Shown here in pieces: positions 46,316-56,050 of a DNA stretch of 64,000 nt. The number at the start of each line of letters is the position of its first letter. The first letter of the stretch is position 1. The notes below the pieces were generated by a model, which saw nothing but the letters and a program-made list of their open reading frames with translations, was not told the origin of the DNA and ran no database searches. The stretch covers positions 1-64,000 of the forward strand of contig NZ_ANNG01000031.1 of the NCBI RefSeq assembly GCF_000466685.1, in the 5' to 3' direction. The translations under genes were made by a program, and so were the position numbers. The DNA is from Campylobacter concisus UNSWCS. Its GTDB lineage: Bacteria; Campylobacterota; Campylobacteria; Campylobacterales; Campylobacteraceae.

Positions 46316-47394
46316 GATAACGCTCTATTTTTTGCAAGATTTTCATATTCTATTATTTGTTCTGTTGTCTTTTTAAACATATCTGAGTTTTTTTTGTAAA
46401 AGTCATAATACCACTGTGAGGTAAACTCAATTGTTTCTTTATACTCTAAGCTTGCATGCCATTTAAGATAGTGCAACGCCTTGTCGCAATTTAGCTTTAG
46501 TAATTTAGCTTCGTCAAAAATTATTTCATCTACAACATTATATATATTTTTTAAACTCCAAATTTTACTAAGATCCATCAATAATTCTGCCACACTGTGA
46601 TTTTGTTCAGCTCTTGGACCAAAGTTAAAACATTCGTGATTTAAACTATCGTCTAAAGATAGTGCCATAGCCAAATTTAAATAACCACTAAGTGGCTCAA
46701 GAACATGTTGCCATGGTCTTGTAGATTTTGGAGATCTAATATTTACAGCCTTGTTTTTACTCCATGCCATCATACTATCCACTACAATTCTATCTTTAGC
46801 CCAATCCCCACCGCCAATTACATTTCCTGCTCTTGCTACACCTATCCTTATATTTTTAATCTCTTTAAAAAATGAGTTACAATAGGATTTAATAATAAGC
46901 TCTGCTGCGCCCTTAGACCCACTATAAATGTCTTTTCCACCAAGTGCATCATTTTCTCTATATCCCCAAACTTGTTCGATATTATCATAAGCTTTATCAC
47001 TTGTTATAATTATAGCCGTGCATTCATGCTCTGCTTTTCTCAATATCTCTAAAATATTTGTAGTGCCCATAACATTTGAAGTTATGGTTTCTATTGGATC
47101 TTTATATGAAACAGAGACTATTGGTTGAGCTGCCAGATGAAAGACAAAATCTGGTTTTTCATTAAGAAAAATTTCTTCTATAATATCCAAGTTACGAATA
47201 TCAGCTCTGTAATCTTTTTTGATCTTATCTTTTAAATTTAGTAAAACAAACATGGATGGATTTGTTGGGATATCCTTTGAAATTCCAATAACTTCTGCCC
47301 CTAAATTTAAGAGCCATGCACTAAGCCAACTACCTTTAAAGCCAGTATGCCCTGTAATTAAAACTTTTTTATTTTTAAAAACATTTTTGAACAT
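46303..47394 (-). CDS. rfbG: CDP-glucose 4,6-dehydratase
   Basis: The product of about 363 residues is a short-chain dehydrogenase-like enzyme. It has VLITGHTGFKGSWLSAWLL (the extended NAD motif typical of RfbG), TSDKAYDN and the catalytic YSGSKGAAE. It converts CDP-glucose to CDP-4-keto-6-deoxyglucose. ATG 47394 lies 2 bp after the rfbF stop and gives the usual start; an upstream frame to 47415 is open but overlaps rfbF. Confidence 0.92.
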   Translation of the reverse strand: MFKNVFKNKKVLITGHTGFKGSWLSAWLLNLGAEVIGISKDIPTNPSMFVLLNLKDKIKKDYRADIRNLDIIEEIFLNEKPDFVFHLAAQPIVSVSYKDPIETITSNVMGTTNILEILRKAEHECTAIIITSDKAYDNIEQVWGYRENDALGGKDIYSGSKGAAELIIKSYCNSFFKEIKNIRIGVARAGNVIGGGDWAKDRIVVDSMMAWSKNKAVNIRSPKSTRPWQHVLEPLSGYLNLAMALSLDDSLNHECFNFGPRAEQNHSVAELLMDLSKIWSLKNIYNVVDEIIFDEAKLLKLNCDKALHYLKWHASLEYKETIEFTSQWYYDFYKKNSDMFKKTTEQIIEYENLAKNRALSWTE

Positions 47395-47396
47395 TT

Positions 47397-48173
47397 TTAT
47401 TCCCAAATTTTCCATTCCGCTTTATTTTCTCGCCACATTTCATTTAGTTTATTTTTATCTCTTAGTGTATCCATTGGCATCCAAAAACCATGATGTTTGT
47501 AAGTAAATATCTCCCCATCTTGAACAAGTCTCATAAGTGGCTCTTGCTCAAAAACAGTACTTTCATCGTCATCTATATAATCAAACACTTCCGGCTCACA
47601 AACAAAAAAACCTGCATTTATCCAACTGCCATCACCTTTTGGCTTTTCTTTAAATTGTAGCACTTGATCTTGATCTGAAATTTCTAAAGCGCCAAATCTT
47701 CCATCTGGCTGCGCTGAAGTCATTGTTACTATTTTTTTATGGGATGAGTGAAATTTTAAAAGGTCGTCTATTTTTATATTAGCTACACCATCTCCATATG
47801 TCAGCATAAAAGTATTATTTCCTACGATTTTTCTAGCTTTTTTGATTCTAGCCCCAGTCATACTATTTAAACCTGTGTCTAGTAGAGTAACTCTCCATGG
47901 TTCGCTAGTGTTATTTAATATCTCCATTTTACCACTAGCTATGTCAATAGTTATATCACTTCTATGTAAAAAATAATTTGCAAAAAACTCTTTTATATAG
48001 TAGCCCTTATAGCCCAATAAAATTACAAAATCATTAAACCCGTAGTGGCTATAAATTTTCATAATATGCCAAAGGATGGGCTTACCACCAATTTCAACCA
48101 TAGGTTTTGGTCTAATATCCGTCTCTTCACTTAGTCTAGTCCCGAACCCACCAGCAAGTAACAAAACTTTCAT
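47397..48173 (-). CDS. rfbF: Glucose-1-phosphate cytidylyltransferase
   Basis: The 258-residue nucleotidyltransferase begins LLAGGFGTRLSEETDIRPKP and includes LTYGDGVANI and INAGFFVCEPEVFDYI. It makes CDP-glucose for the next gene product. Normal length, with rfbG immediately downstream. Confidence 0.93.
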   Translation of the reverse strand: MKVLLLAGGFGTRLSEETDIRPKPMVEIGGKPILWHIMKIYSHYGFNDFVILLGYKGYYIKEFFANYFLHRSDITIDIASGKMEILNNTSEPWRVTLLDTGLNSMTGARIKKARKIVGNNTFMLTYGDGVANIKIDDLLKFHSSHKKIVTMTSAQPDGRFGALEISDQDQVLQFKEKPKGDGSWINAGFFVCEPEVFDYIDDDESTVFEQEPLMRLVQDGEIFTYKHHGFWMPMDTLRDKNKLNEMWRENKAEWKIWE

Positions 48174-48192
48174 AAATAAATTCCTTTTCTAA

Positions 48193-48924
48193 TTACATGT
48201 TTATTAAATTATTTGCCTCATTGTACCAAACATAATTTTTTTTTGGAACTCTCCAATCTTTACCATATGTTATTTCCAAACATTTTTCAGAATCTATTGG
48301 AACAGGAACAACTTCATCTAAAAAAATAATGTTTTTAAATTTCATTAAATTTATATCATAGCTATATCCAGTATAATAAAAACTTTTTATAGCATCCTCA
48401 TAGATTTTTTTTCTAGTATTTTTTTTGATAAATGGCTTTATTAACTTTGTTACTTTTATTAATAAAAATTTTAGTAAATCTTTTATGTTTTTAATCTCAA
48501 GGTCAATAACAATATTATTATCAAGTGAATGTATAATCATTGCGATAAAATTTAAAAATTTATTTTTTAGATTTGTTTTTTTTGGAACGACCCATCTAAC
48601 TGAGGCAACATTATCTTTTACATCATAAAAACTAATATCTATTTTTTTAGAACCGTTTGTAAAATGCAAACAATCCATCTCACCTAGAATAATTTCTTGT
48701 TTAAAACCACTATCTTTAAAAAGTTTTTCTATGTCTTCCGTTTTTACTTTTTTTTTCCAAACAGCGAAATCTATATCATGATCCCATGGTAAAATCATAT
48801 TATCTCTTATTATGCCCAATAAAGTACCATGACAAACCCAATACTCACACTTTATACTACGTAGAAGCTGATTTACTTTTTTAAATAAAATTTCATCTTC
48901 ACTATATGAATAATCATTTTTCAA
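48193..48924 (-). CDS. LicD-family phosphotransferase-like protein
   Basis: The 243-residue protein has the LicD/FKRP nucleotidyltransferase-fold signature YWVCHGTLLGIIRDN followed by PWDHDIDFAVW (DxD metal site). Family members attach phosphocholine or other phospho-substituents to glycans. The C-terminal half contains a Lys-rich hydrophobic stretch. No choline kinase or transport genes are nearby, so the transferred group is unknown. It overlaps the upstream methyltransferase by 11 bp. Confidence 0.75.
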   Translation of the reverse strand: MKNDYSYSEDEILFKKVNQLLRSIKCEYWVCHGTLLGIIRDNMILPWDHDIDFAVWKKKVKTEDIEKLFKDSGFKQEIILGEMDCLHFTNGSKKIDISFYDVKDNVASVRWVVPKKTNLKNKFLNFIAMIIHSLDNNIVIDLEIKNIKDLLKFLLIKVTKLIKPFIKKNTRKKIYEDAIKSFYYTGYSYDINLMKFKNIIFLDEVVPVPIDSEKCLEITYGKDWRVPKKNYVWYNEANNLINM

Positions 48925-49546
48925 GTATTATCCTCATCAAAACAGGATTATCATTCTTGTAAATGGATAAGTTGTTTTTTTCTGTAAAATATCTTAACTT
49001 AAAGCCAAGTTTCAAGACATGTTTCAAAAAAACATCCGAATTAATAAATCGTCTATTATGATCAGTAAAGAATGTATCGTCTCCCATGTTGCGTCCAACA
49101 CCACATAATGGATCCTTTGTTGTTCTTACCTCTATACAAAATAACCCATTTTGCCTAAGATTATCATATACTTTTTTTACTATTTTTTCTTCTTCTGTCT
49201 TTGTGATGGCATGCATCGTAAATCTAGAATAAAATACATCTATATCACCATATTTAGAATAATCATCGGTTACAAAATTAGCTACTTTAATAGTTAAATT
49301 ATCTTTTAAAGAATCGTCCTCCTTGCTTTCTATTACAATATCGCTTTGATCAATTGCTATAACATTATGCTTTTTAGCAGCGAAAAAAATAGAATCTCTA
49401 CAATTTCCAGAACCTAATTCAATAATATTTAACTTTTTATCTTTGAAAAATTCTTCTTGACAAAAACTAGCAAAAGTACTTTGTTGTTTTATAACACTAT
49501 CTCCAGTATGTTGCTTATAAAATTCATCCCAATAACTCTTATCCAT
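48914..49546 (-). CDS. Class I SAM-dependent methyltransferase
   Basis: This protein of about 210 residues has the SAM motif NIIELGSGNCRDSIFFA, followed by VIAIDQSDIVIE and YSRFTMHAI. I chose ATG 49546, with AAAAGG upstream and 5 bp after the flippase stop; the open frame to 49687 would overlap the flippase by 45 codons. The pattern suggests modification of a small molecule or sugar in the locus; substrate unknown. Confidence 0.8.
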   Translation of the reverse strand: MDKSYWDEFYKQHTGDSVIKQQSTFASFCQEEFFKDKKLNIIELGSGNCRDSIFFAAKKHNVIAIDQSDIVIESKEDDSLKDNLTIKVANFVTDDYSKYGDIDVFYSRFTMHAITKTEEEKIVKKVYDNLRQNGLFCIEVRTTKDPLCGVGRNMGDDTFFTDHNRRFINSDVFLKHVLKLGFKLRYFTEKNNLSIYKNDNPVLMRIILEK

Positions 49547-49551
49547 ACTTT

Positions 49552-51063
49552 TTATCCTTTTAATTTTATATAAACAAATCCCACTATCTTCTTTAAAAGC
49601 ATTTTCACATCTTCTGGCTTCATAGCAAAAACCTGTGGAAAAATGATTGTTCCTATTATACATAAACAAATATAAAAAATGCCACAAGCAATGAAATTTA
49701 TAACGATATTATCGAAAATAGCTATATATCCTGATAAAATACCAAACAAAACAAAAAACAAAAGTGAATAAATTTGATGTTTAATAAAAAATAATATTTT
49801 TATGTTTAAGTCTTTGGTGGCAAAAAAAAACATTACATTTGCACTTATCGCTTGTAGTAATACCATCTTAACTACTAAACCTGTTGCACCTAAATTTAAA
49901 AAATATATCACTATTACGCTAATTACAGATCCAATAGGCATAAAAAACAAAGCTATATTTCTATTTAATTTTGTTTGCAAAGTGGCATGACAATAACCTC
50001 CTATTATCTGACTATAAGTTTGGTGAAGCGGGTAAAAAGCCATCAAAGATAATGCCAGCCAAGCACCTTTAAAGTCATCATTTATGAAAATAGCAAGTAT
50101 TGCATCGGAATGAAAAGATACAAAAACGCTAAAGAAAGTAGCTATAGAGTAAAGCATAGGCACATACCTTACAATTAAAAATCTCAATCTCTCATAATTT
50201 TTTACTGCATATTCTTTAGAAAACTCTCTTATAATAATCTGAGTCATTGAACTAGTGAATATAAGTGCAACAGAAACAAGACCATATACAAGACCATAAA
50301 ACCCACTTTGAATACTCCCTGATACTTTTTGCAAAAGCCAAATATCAAAGACTGTTGCACAAGTAGTAACAATAGTATAAAAAAACAGTGGGTGACAAAA
50401 AGAATAAAATTCTTTAAAAAGATTTTTTAACTCTTTTAAATTTAAGCCATATATATCTTTAAAAATTCTCATTTTATAAAAAAATAAAATAAGGATAAAA
50501 ATAAATGAAATATAAAAAATAAAATTATATAAATAATATAATTTTAAATTGAACGCAAGTTCATATACAAAAAAAATAAGCAATAAAAGCATTAAAATTT
50601 TATGAACTATCTTAACAAATTCAACACTAACAGTAATAGCATATGCATCTGAAATTTTGATAAAAACTTGACTTAACCACAAAAGAAAAGAGTATAAAAA
50701 ACCTATCAATATAAAGTTTTGAGGCACATTTGGCATAAAATGCTCATTCAGTTCTAATGAATTTAGCGCATAAATAAAAAGGATAGAAAAAATAAATATA
50801 CATAATATGTAAATAGAATAAAATACAAACAATGATTTTCTAGAATTATTTGCACTAAGCTTTACAAAAAAGGCACTTGACGTGCCAATATCCAAAAATC
50901 CCATCATTTGATTAAAGAAATTTTGTAAATACATGAAAAGCCCATACGACATTGGCCCCAAAGCTTTTGGAACAATAAAAACTATTGCCATATTAACAAA
51001 TGCACTAATTATATTTGAAAAAAGCTTAGCTAGATATCTTTTTTTTAAGCTTTGTTCGCGCAT
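49552..51063 (-). CDS. wzx: Wzx-type oligosaccharide flippase
   Basis: The 503-residue polytopic protein has about 14 hydrophobic segments. Its N-terminal IVFIVPKALGPMSYGLFMYLQ is typical of the polysaccharide-transporter (MOP) family. It would move lipid-linked repeat units to the periplasm. No Wzy polymerase was recognised in the locus. It overlaps the upstream LIC12162-family gene by 19 bp. Confidence 0.88.
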   Translation of the reverse strand: MREQSLKKRYLAKLFSNIISAFVNMAIVFIVPKALGPMSYGLFMYLQNFFNQMMGFLDIGTSSAFFVKLSANNSRKSLFVFYSIYILCIFIFSILFIYALNSLELNEHFMPNVPQNFILIGFLYSFLLWLSQVFIKISDAYAITVSVEFVKIVHKILMLLLLIFFVYELAFNLKLYYLYNFIFYISFIFILILFFYKMRIFKDIYGLNLKELKNLFKEFYSFCHPLFFYTIVTTCATVFDIWLLQKVSGSIQSGFYGLVYGLVSVALIFTSSMTQIIIREFSKEYAVKNYERLRFLIVRYVPMLYSIATFFSVFVSFHSDAILAIFINDDFKGAWLALSLMAFYPLHQTYSQIIGGYCHATLQTKLNRNIALFFMPIGSVISVIVIYFLNLGATGLVVKMVLLQAISANVMFFFATKDLNIKILFFIKHQIYSLLFFVLFGILSGYIAIFDNIVINFIACGIFYICLCIIGTIIFPQVFAMKPEDVKMLLKKIVGFVYIKLKG

Positions 51064-52817
51064 CCTCTCTCCAAAAGCATATCAAATTCTTTAATCCACT
51101 CTTCTACCCAGTTTGATGATGTTCTAAAATATTTATGCAAAAACAAATTTTTAGCATTTTGAACTTCTTTGGTATTCCACCATACCTCTATTTTTTCATA
51201 ATTCTTATTTATAAAGTCAGCGCATTCTTCGGCACCTATGAATAAAATTTTGGCATCTATAAGATCACTGATATATGGTTTTACTTCTTCCCTAAATGAG
51301 TACACTCCTTTGGCAATAAAAATAAGTGTTGGTTTATTTAAAGATAATGATTCAAGATAGCCTGTGTGCATATGGTCAAACACATTGAGTCTTGATGAAG
51401 ATATTTGTTTATAATAATTTGTTTTTGTATCAAAAAATAACTTTTTTCCACACTCTAAAAGTCTATTTTTAACATTCCACCCATAATCTCCATGATAGGT
51501 TCTAATATTCAATAAACTGCCATATTTTAATTTATTCAAAAAAACTTTTGTATTTTCAATATATTGCAACATTTTAGCACCATCTTCTATATATGCAATG
51601 CAATGTAAATATCTCGGCATGCAAGTCATTACTAAAACTATCTTATTATTGTGAACCCGTCTTGGCAGCGGCTGCTGCGGTAAAATACCGCAAGATGCTC
51701 CCTGTTTTTTCCAACCATATGTATAGTAAATATCACAAAATTTACTTTCTATTTCTTCTTGAATATCTATTTTATCTATACCAAAATCACCTCCATGCTG
51801 TCCATATGCCACTACAATATCTTTTCTATATTTAGCACAAAAAAATCTAAAAAATTCGTTATGATACAATGCATTCGCGCTATATACTACTTTAGGGGGT
51901 TGTAGCTTTAACCCATCTATCTTTTTGTCAAAATCTTTATAAGCCTCTAAATATATAATGGGAAAATTTTGTTTAAAAGAATAAAATAAAAAATTCTTAA
52001 ACTCGTCTGTAAAATTAACATTGCGAAAAAGCTCTTTTCTAATGCTTAAATTTGGTTGCACATCCATAGAAATAGGATAGTTCATATTGTCAAAAACTAT
52101 CCTAAATTTAGAATAAATAAACAATTTTAGACAATGCCTAATAGCATGAAATTTAAAATATGGACTTACTATTACTACTTTTTTGTTAAAATTTAGTCTA
52201 TTCAAAACACTAGAAACTACTCCTAATGCCTTTTTAATTAGTGGTTTTTTATTACCAATTTCTATTTTTGTTTGTATTCTTGGATGATTTATACTTATTA
52301 CATTACTCTTTAAATTTAAAAATTTAACAACTTGCGAATAAAGCTGAAGATTAAAATAATCATCACTATGTGCATGCTCAAAAAAATCATTTGTAGTCGC
52401 AGTAAAATTAAAATCATCTTCGCTCAAAATATTTGTATATAAATCTTTATGTTCCATATATACCATTTTAATATGCATATATCTATCATAAATCGTTAAT
52501 ATATAATATTGTAGCCATGGCAATAATAGACCTTGCCAATATTTTATTGAATAATTTACACCATGATAATCATTGAGCAACTCAGCAAGTTTTTCAACAA
52601 TCTCTTCAAAAATATCAATGCAATATTTTAAAGCACGATCAATCTCTCCCTTATCGCTCCAAATATATTTAAAAATCTGATAATTTAATTTCTCGTAGTA
52701 TTTTTTTTTATCAAAAAGTCTGCAATGTTCTCCTAAAAACAATAGATTATCTGCACTAGCATCCCATGTATCCTCTAAAGCAGTTGTACACAAAAAAACA
52801 CTCTTATCACTCATCAT
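51045..52817 (-). CDS. LIC12162-family putative transferase
   Basis: The product of about 590 residues matches the LIC12162/TIGR04331 family, known only from surface-polysaccharide loci. It has an N-terminal ALEDTWDASADNLLFLGEHC, a YWQGLLLPWLQYY region near residue 93, and a glycosyltransferase-like C-terminal half (YGQHGGDFGIDKID and the FDHMHTGYLESLSLNKPTLIF segment). Function has not been established as far as I know; transfer of a sugar or other unit is inferred from the C-terminal half. No signal peptide. Confidence 0.7.
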   Translation of the reverse strand: MMSDKSVFLCTTALEDTWDASADNLLFLGEHCRLFDKKKYYEKLNYQIFKYIWSDKGEIDRALKYCIDIFEEIVEKLAELLNDYHGVNYSIKYWQGLLLPWLQYYILTIYDRYMHIKMVYMEHKDLYTNILSEDDFNFTATTNDFFEHAHSDDYFNLQLYSQVVKFLNLKSNVISINHPRIQTKIEIGNKKPLIKKALGVVSSVLNRLNFNKKVVIVSPYFKFHAIRHCLKLFIYSKFRIVFDNMNYPISMDVQPNLSIRKELFRNVNFTDEFKNFLFYSFKQNFPIIYLEAYKDFDKKIDGLKLQPPKVVYSANALYHNEFFRFFCAKYRKDIVVAYGQHGGDFGIDKIDIQEEIESKFCDIYYTYGWKKQGASCGILPQQPLPRRVHNNKIVLVMTCMPRYLHCIAYIEDGAKMLQYIENTKVFLNKLKYGSLLNIRTYHGDYGWNVKNRLLECGKKLFFDTKTNYYKQISSSRLNVFDHMHTGYLESLSLNKPTLIFIAKGVYSFREEVKPYISDLIDAKILFIGAEECADFINKNYEKIEVWWNTKEVQNAKNLFLHKYFRTSSNWVEEWIKEFDMLLERGCANKA

Positions 52818-53352
52818 CAAATCTCATCTTGATAAAATGAGCGGGAACCCCCCCCCATATACTATACTCAATATCTATACTTTTCGTAACTACAGAATTT
52901 GATGCTATTATAACTCCTTTTGCTATCTCCACCTTTCTAGCACCAGAGTTTATGACGCTTCCAAATCCTATCCACACATCATCATTAATAATAAGTTCAT
53001 TTGTTTCATTTTTTTGTAGATTCATGGGTATATATCTATCTTTAAAGCCATGATTTGATGTCATTATATTGCAATTTGAAGCTATCATCACATCATTTCC
53101 TATCTCCAAATTCGATAGAGATTGAATTATACAATTTCCGTTTATACTAACATTATCGCCTATACTCAAATTTTTAGGATAATAAAAAAATGTTCCAGTA
53201 TGCGCTCTAAAATTTTTACCTAACTTTCTAGCAAAAATTTCAACATATATCCATCTTAATTTATCTCCAATAATTGTTGGAGATAATGCAATTATCTCCA
53301 ATATAAAGTTACAATATAAAAATATAAGTATTTTTTTAAAAATTTTTATCAC
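52807..53352 (-). CDS. Hexapeptide-repeat acyltransferase with G9 phase-variable tract, in frame
   Basis: The 181-residue left-handed beta-helix protein has repeats such as LSIGDNVSINGNCIIQ and LEIGNDVMIASNCNI, the catalytic-type His in TSNHGF, and WIGFGSVINSGARKVEI. Near the C-terminus WGGVPAHFIKMRF, the usual end of such acetyltransferases, is coded through nine consecutive G (nine C at 52848-52856). The frame is intact now. A change of one G would alter the last 14 or so residues. It probably O-acetylates a sugar of the glycan. Confidence 0.85.
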   Translation of the reverse strand: MIKIFKKILIFLYCNFILEIIALSPTIIGDKLRWIYVEIFARKLGKNFRAHTGTFFYYPKNLSIGDNVSINGNCIIQSLSNLEIGNDVMIASNCNIMTSNHGFKDRYIPMNLQKNETNELIINDDVWIGFGSVINSGARKVEIAKGVIIASNSVVTKSIDIEYSIWGGVPAHFIKMRFDDE

Positions 53353-54314
53353 TCACCAATCCTTTGGCAAATAGAACAATTTCTTAGACTATCATCCAAT
53401 ATACCTTGTCTAATATTATTCATTTTTTTACTATTGAATGCATCTTTTATAGAAATAATCTTTATGTTGCCTATTGGTATGTTTCTACCAAAAAAATTAC
53501 AGCAAGGCAATATATCACCATTCGACAAAATAGCCACTCTAGCAAATGGTGAAAAACAGTTCCATTTCTTGTGCATAGAAAAATCAAATTCGCCATTGAT
53601 ATCTATATTGTAATTATCAAAAACCTGTATATCTATAAAGTCTACTTTATCTCTCCAAAATTCTATAAATTTCTTCTTTTCATCTCTATTCTTTTTCATA
53701 TCTACAAAAGAAACTCTAGTTATTGGGAGTATACTTTTTCTAAGAGATCTTTCCGCTAAAAATTTTTCTAATGAACTTTTAACTAAAGACATGCCTTTGC
53801 CTCTAATGTCATTGTATGTATTTTCATAAAATGCATCTAGCGATACAAAAAGATTAACTAGCCCACTATCAAAAATATCATCTATATATTTTCCTAGCAT
53901 TAACCCATTTGTAATAATCCTTGTATCTACAATACCATTATCAGTTGCATATTTAATCATTTTAAAAACGTCTTTATTTAATAGTGGCTCAGCAAAAGCA
54001 CCAAGATTTATAGACCTTAAACCATTGTTTTTTCCTTCATCAATAGCTTTCTTAAATAAATCAAAACTTAATTTGGAATTTGTATTTACTTTATAATTTA
54101 TATTTGGATGTTTTTTGGTATTTCTTGGACACATTATACAAGACTGGTTACAACTATCTTGCATTTCAAAATCTATATGTAATGGAAAATCTGGAAAGTT
54201 ATTATAACTAATACTATTCCATTCCTTCCTGTAACTAATATATTTTTCACCTAGTTCATTACTTAAAATATTATTTAAGTCTTTTTCTGTGTATCTTGAA
54301 ATATTATCTTGCAT
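53349..54314 (-). CDS. Radical SAM/SPASM-like enzyme
   Basis: The 321-residue protein has the radical-SAM cluster CNQSCIMC (C-x3-C-x2-C, about residues 34-41). It also has a C-terminal cysteine-rich part (WNCFSPFARVAI, LPCCNFFGRN, NCSICQ) that resembles a SPASM auxiliary cluster domain. Such enzymes in glycan loci carry out radical dehydrogenation, deoxygenation or epimerisation of sugars. The substrate cannot be inferred beyond the neighbouring nonulosonate genes. ATGA overlap with the acyltransferase gene. Confidence 0.8.
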   Translation of the reverse strand: MQDNISRYTEKDLNNILSNELGEKYISYRKEWNSISYNNFPDFPLHIDFEMQDSCNQSCIMCPRNTKKHPNINYKVNTNSKLSFDLFKKAIDEGKNNGLRSINLGAFAEPLLNKDVFKMIKYATDNGIVDTRIITNGLMLGKYIDDIFDSGLVNLFVSLDAFYENTYNDIRGKGMSLVKSSLEKFLAERSLRKSILPITRVSFVDMKKNRDEKKKFIEFWRDKVDFIDIQVFDNYNIDINGEFDFSMHKKWNCFSPFARVAILSNGDILPCCNFFGRNIPIGNIKIISIKDAFNSKKMNNIRQGILDDSLRNCSICQRIGE

Positions 54315-54315
54315 T

Positions 54316-55374
54316 CTACTCCACCATATTCCATTTTAAAACATCATCTTCACTTATATTACAAAACGCTCTTCTACCTACAATATCATCTATAAATTTA
54401 GGACTTATCCCCATTGCTGGTCTTTTAAAGGTGAGATCATCTCTTTTTATAATATCACCTTTTTTAATATCTTTTGATGCTACCAAGCTTCTTCTAGCAT
54501 TATCTCTAGCTAGTTTTTCATCATCAAGCGCACTAACTTCAAATTTTCCTAAAATTTTAAAAGTTTCTTCTATATCTTTTTTAAATTTAGTTAAATCATT
54601 TTTATCCATTGCGTGATAATGATCATTTCCAGTCAAGGTCTTATCATGAGTAAAATGCTTTTCAATAATAGTAGCCCCAAGCAAAATTGCGTTTTTACAA
54701 ACTTGCATATCTTTTGGCAATGTATGATCACTATAGCCTATAATTTTATCAGGAAATGCTCTTTTTAGCCCAAGTATCATGCCCAAATTTGCATTTTCAT
54801 CAGGAGTTGGATAATTTAGCACACAATGAAGTAGAGCCAAAGTATTGCCTGCTCTTTCTATCCAGCTAACCGACTCTTGTATTTCGTATAAAAAACTAGC
54901 GCCAGTGGATAGTATTATTGGTTTCTTAAAGTTGCATATAAATTCTATAAAAGGCTTATTTGTTATGTCGCTAGATGAAATTTTAAAAACATCCATCAGA
55001 TCATTTAAAAATTTAGCGCTCTCAATATCAAATGGGGTGCTAAGAAATTCTATACCAACTTTATCACAATGGCTTTTAAGCTCTTCCATCTCTTTTTTCC
55101 AGAATTTATCATGTTTGCAAAAAAGTTCATATTGGCTTGCAATAGGCTCCTTTCTAGTATCCCAATAAGCAGGAGAATTTTTGGAAGCTATCGTATTTGC
55201 TTTATATGTTTGAAATTTAATCGCATCAGCACCACCTTCACATGCTTCTTCAATCAACCTTTTTGCAATTTGCATACTTCCTTCATGATTAACACCAGCT
55301 TCAGCTATTATAAAAGGCTTATATAGCTTTGGCTCATAGGGATTTATGCTATTCATAAAATCTATAAGTTTCAC
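54316..55374 (-). CDS. NeuB-family nonulosonate synthase
   Basis: The synthase has about 352 residues. It has FIIAEAGVNHEGSM and IKFQTYKA, with FKISSSDIT, ILSTGASF, IIGYSDHT and EKHFTHDKTLTGNDHY making up the TIM-barrel active site. A C-terminal SAF antifreeze-like domain (VASKDIKKGDII) follows. It condenses phosphoenolpyruvate with a six-carbon sugar to form a nine-carbon acid (sialic, legionaminic, pseudaminic or related). The product type is not clear. I favour GTG 55374 with GGAG eight bases upstream over TTG 55386. Confidence 0.87.
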   Translation of the reverse strand: MKLIDFMNSINPYEPKLYKPFIIAEAGVNHEGSMQIAKRLIEEACEGGADAIKFQTYKANTIASKNSPAYWDTRKEPIASQYELFCKHDKFWKKEMEELKSHCDKVGIEFLSTPFDIESAKFLNDLMDVFKISSSDITNKPFIEFICNFKKPIILSTGASFLYEIQESVSWIERAGNTLALLHCVLNYPTPDENANLGMILGLKRAFPDKIIGYSDHTLPKDMQVCKNAILLGATIIEKHFTHDKTLTGNDHYHAMDKNDLTKFKKDIEETFKILGKFEVSALDDEKLARDNARRSLVASKDIKKGDIIKRDDLTFKRPAMGISPKFIDDIVGRRAFCNISEDDVLKWNMVE

Positions 55375-55375
55375 T

Positions 55376-56050
55376 TTATTCTCCAAAAATTTTAACTAGC
55401 TCTAAAGAATTAACATTAATATCAAAATCTTTCATTACTAACTTATAATAGTCATCAAGCGTATCTATATCAAATTTTAGATCAGGTCTTTTCAAATTTT
55501 CATCATTAGGATCAAATGTTTTTATTATATACTTTTCTTGATTGTCCCAGATATACGACAACGCATGTTCTTTATGCTCAGTCAATGTAACTTTATGAAA
55601 AATATCAAAAAAAAGCTCCGAAGATATTATTTCTGCACCAAGACCATCTGGGTATAAATTACCTCTTGGTATATGATTGTAAGCGTAGTCACAATTATTA
55701 TTTTTATAAAATTTGATTAGATTATCTATCTCTGCTGGATCTATCAGTGGATTATCTGCACAGATTCTAACAAAATGTGTAGATAGGGTACCCTTGAGAG
55801 CATCATAAAATCTTTTTAAAACATTATTTTCATCACCCCTAAAAATTTTTACATCTAAGCCTTTTAGATATTTTTCTAAAATATCATTTTCCTTAGTATC
55901 AGGTATAGCAACGATAATCTCATCTAAAGACGATCTTTGAACTCTCTTTACAACCCATTCTATTACTGGGTGCCCATTTAAATTTAACATCATCTTACAT
56001 GGTAATCTTTTAGATCCTATTCTAGCTTGAATAACACCAGTTGTTTTCAT
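55376..56050 (-). CDS. SpsF-like cytidylyltransferase
   Basis: The 224-residue protein starts GVIQARIGSKRLPCKMMLNL, the CMP-sugar synthetase nucleotide-binding motif (ARxGSxRLPxK), and has VRICADNPLIDP with the metal-binding acidic residues. It should activate a sugar acid, most simply the product of the NeuB-type synthase next door. ATGA overlap with the upstream fusion gene. Confidence 0.85.
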   Translation of the reverse strand: MKTTGVIQARIGSKRLPCKMMLNLNGHPVIEWVVKRVQRSSLDEIIVAIPDTKENDILEKYLKGLDVKIFRGDENNVLKRFYDALKGTLSTHFVRICADNPLIDPAEIDNLIKFYKNNNCDYAYNHIPRGNLYPDGLGAEIISSELFFDIFHKVTLTEHKEHALSYIWDNQEKYIIKTFDPNDENLKRPDLKFDIDTLDDYYKLVMKDFDINVNSLELVKIFGE

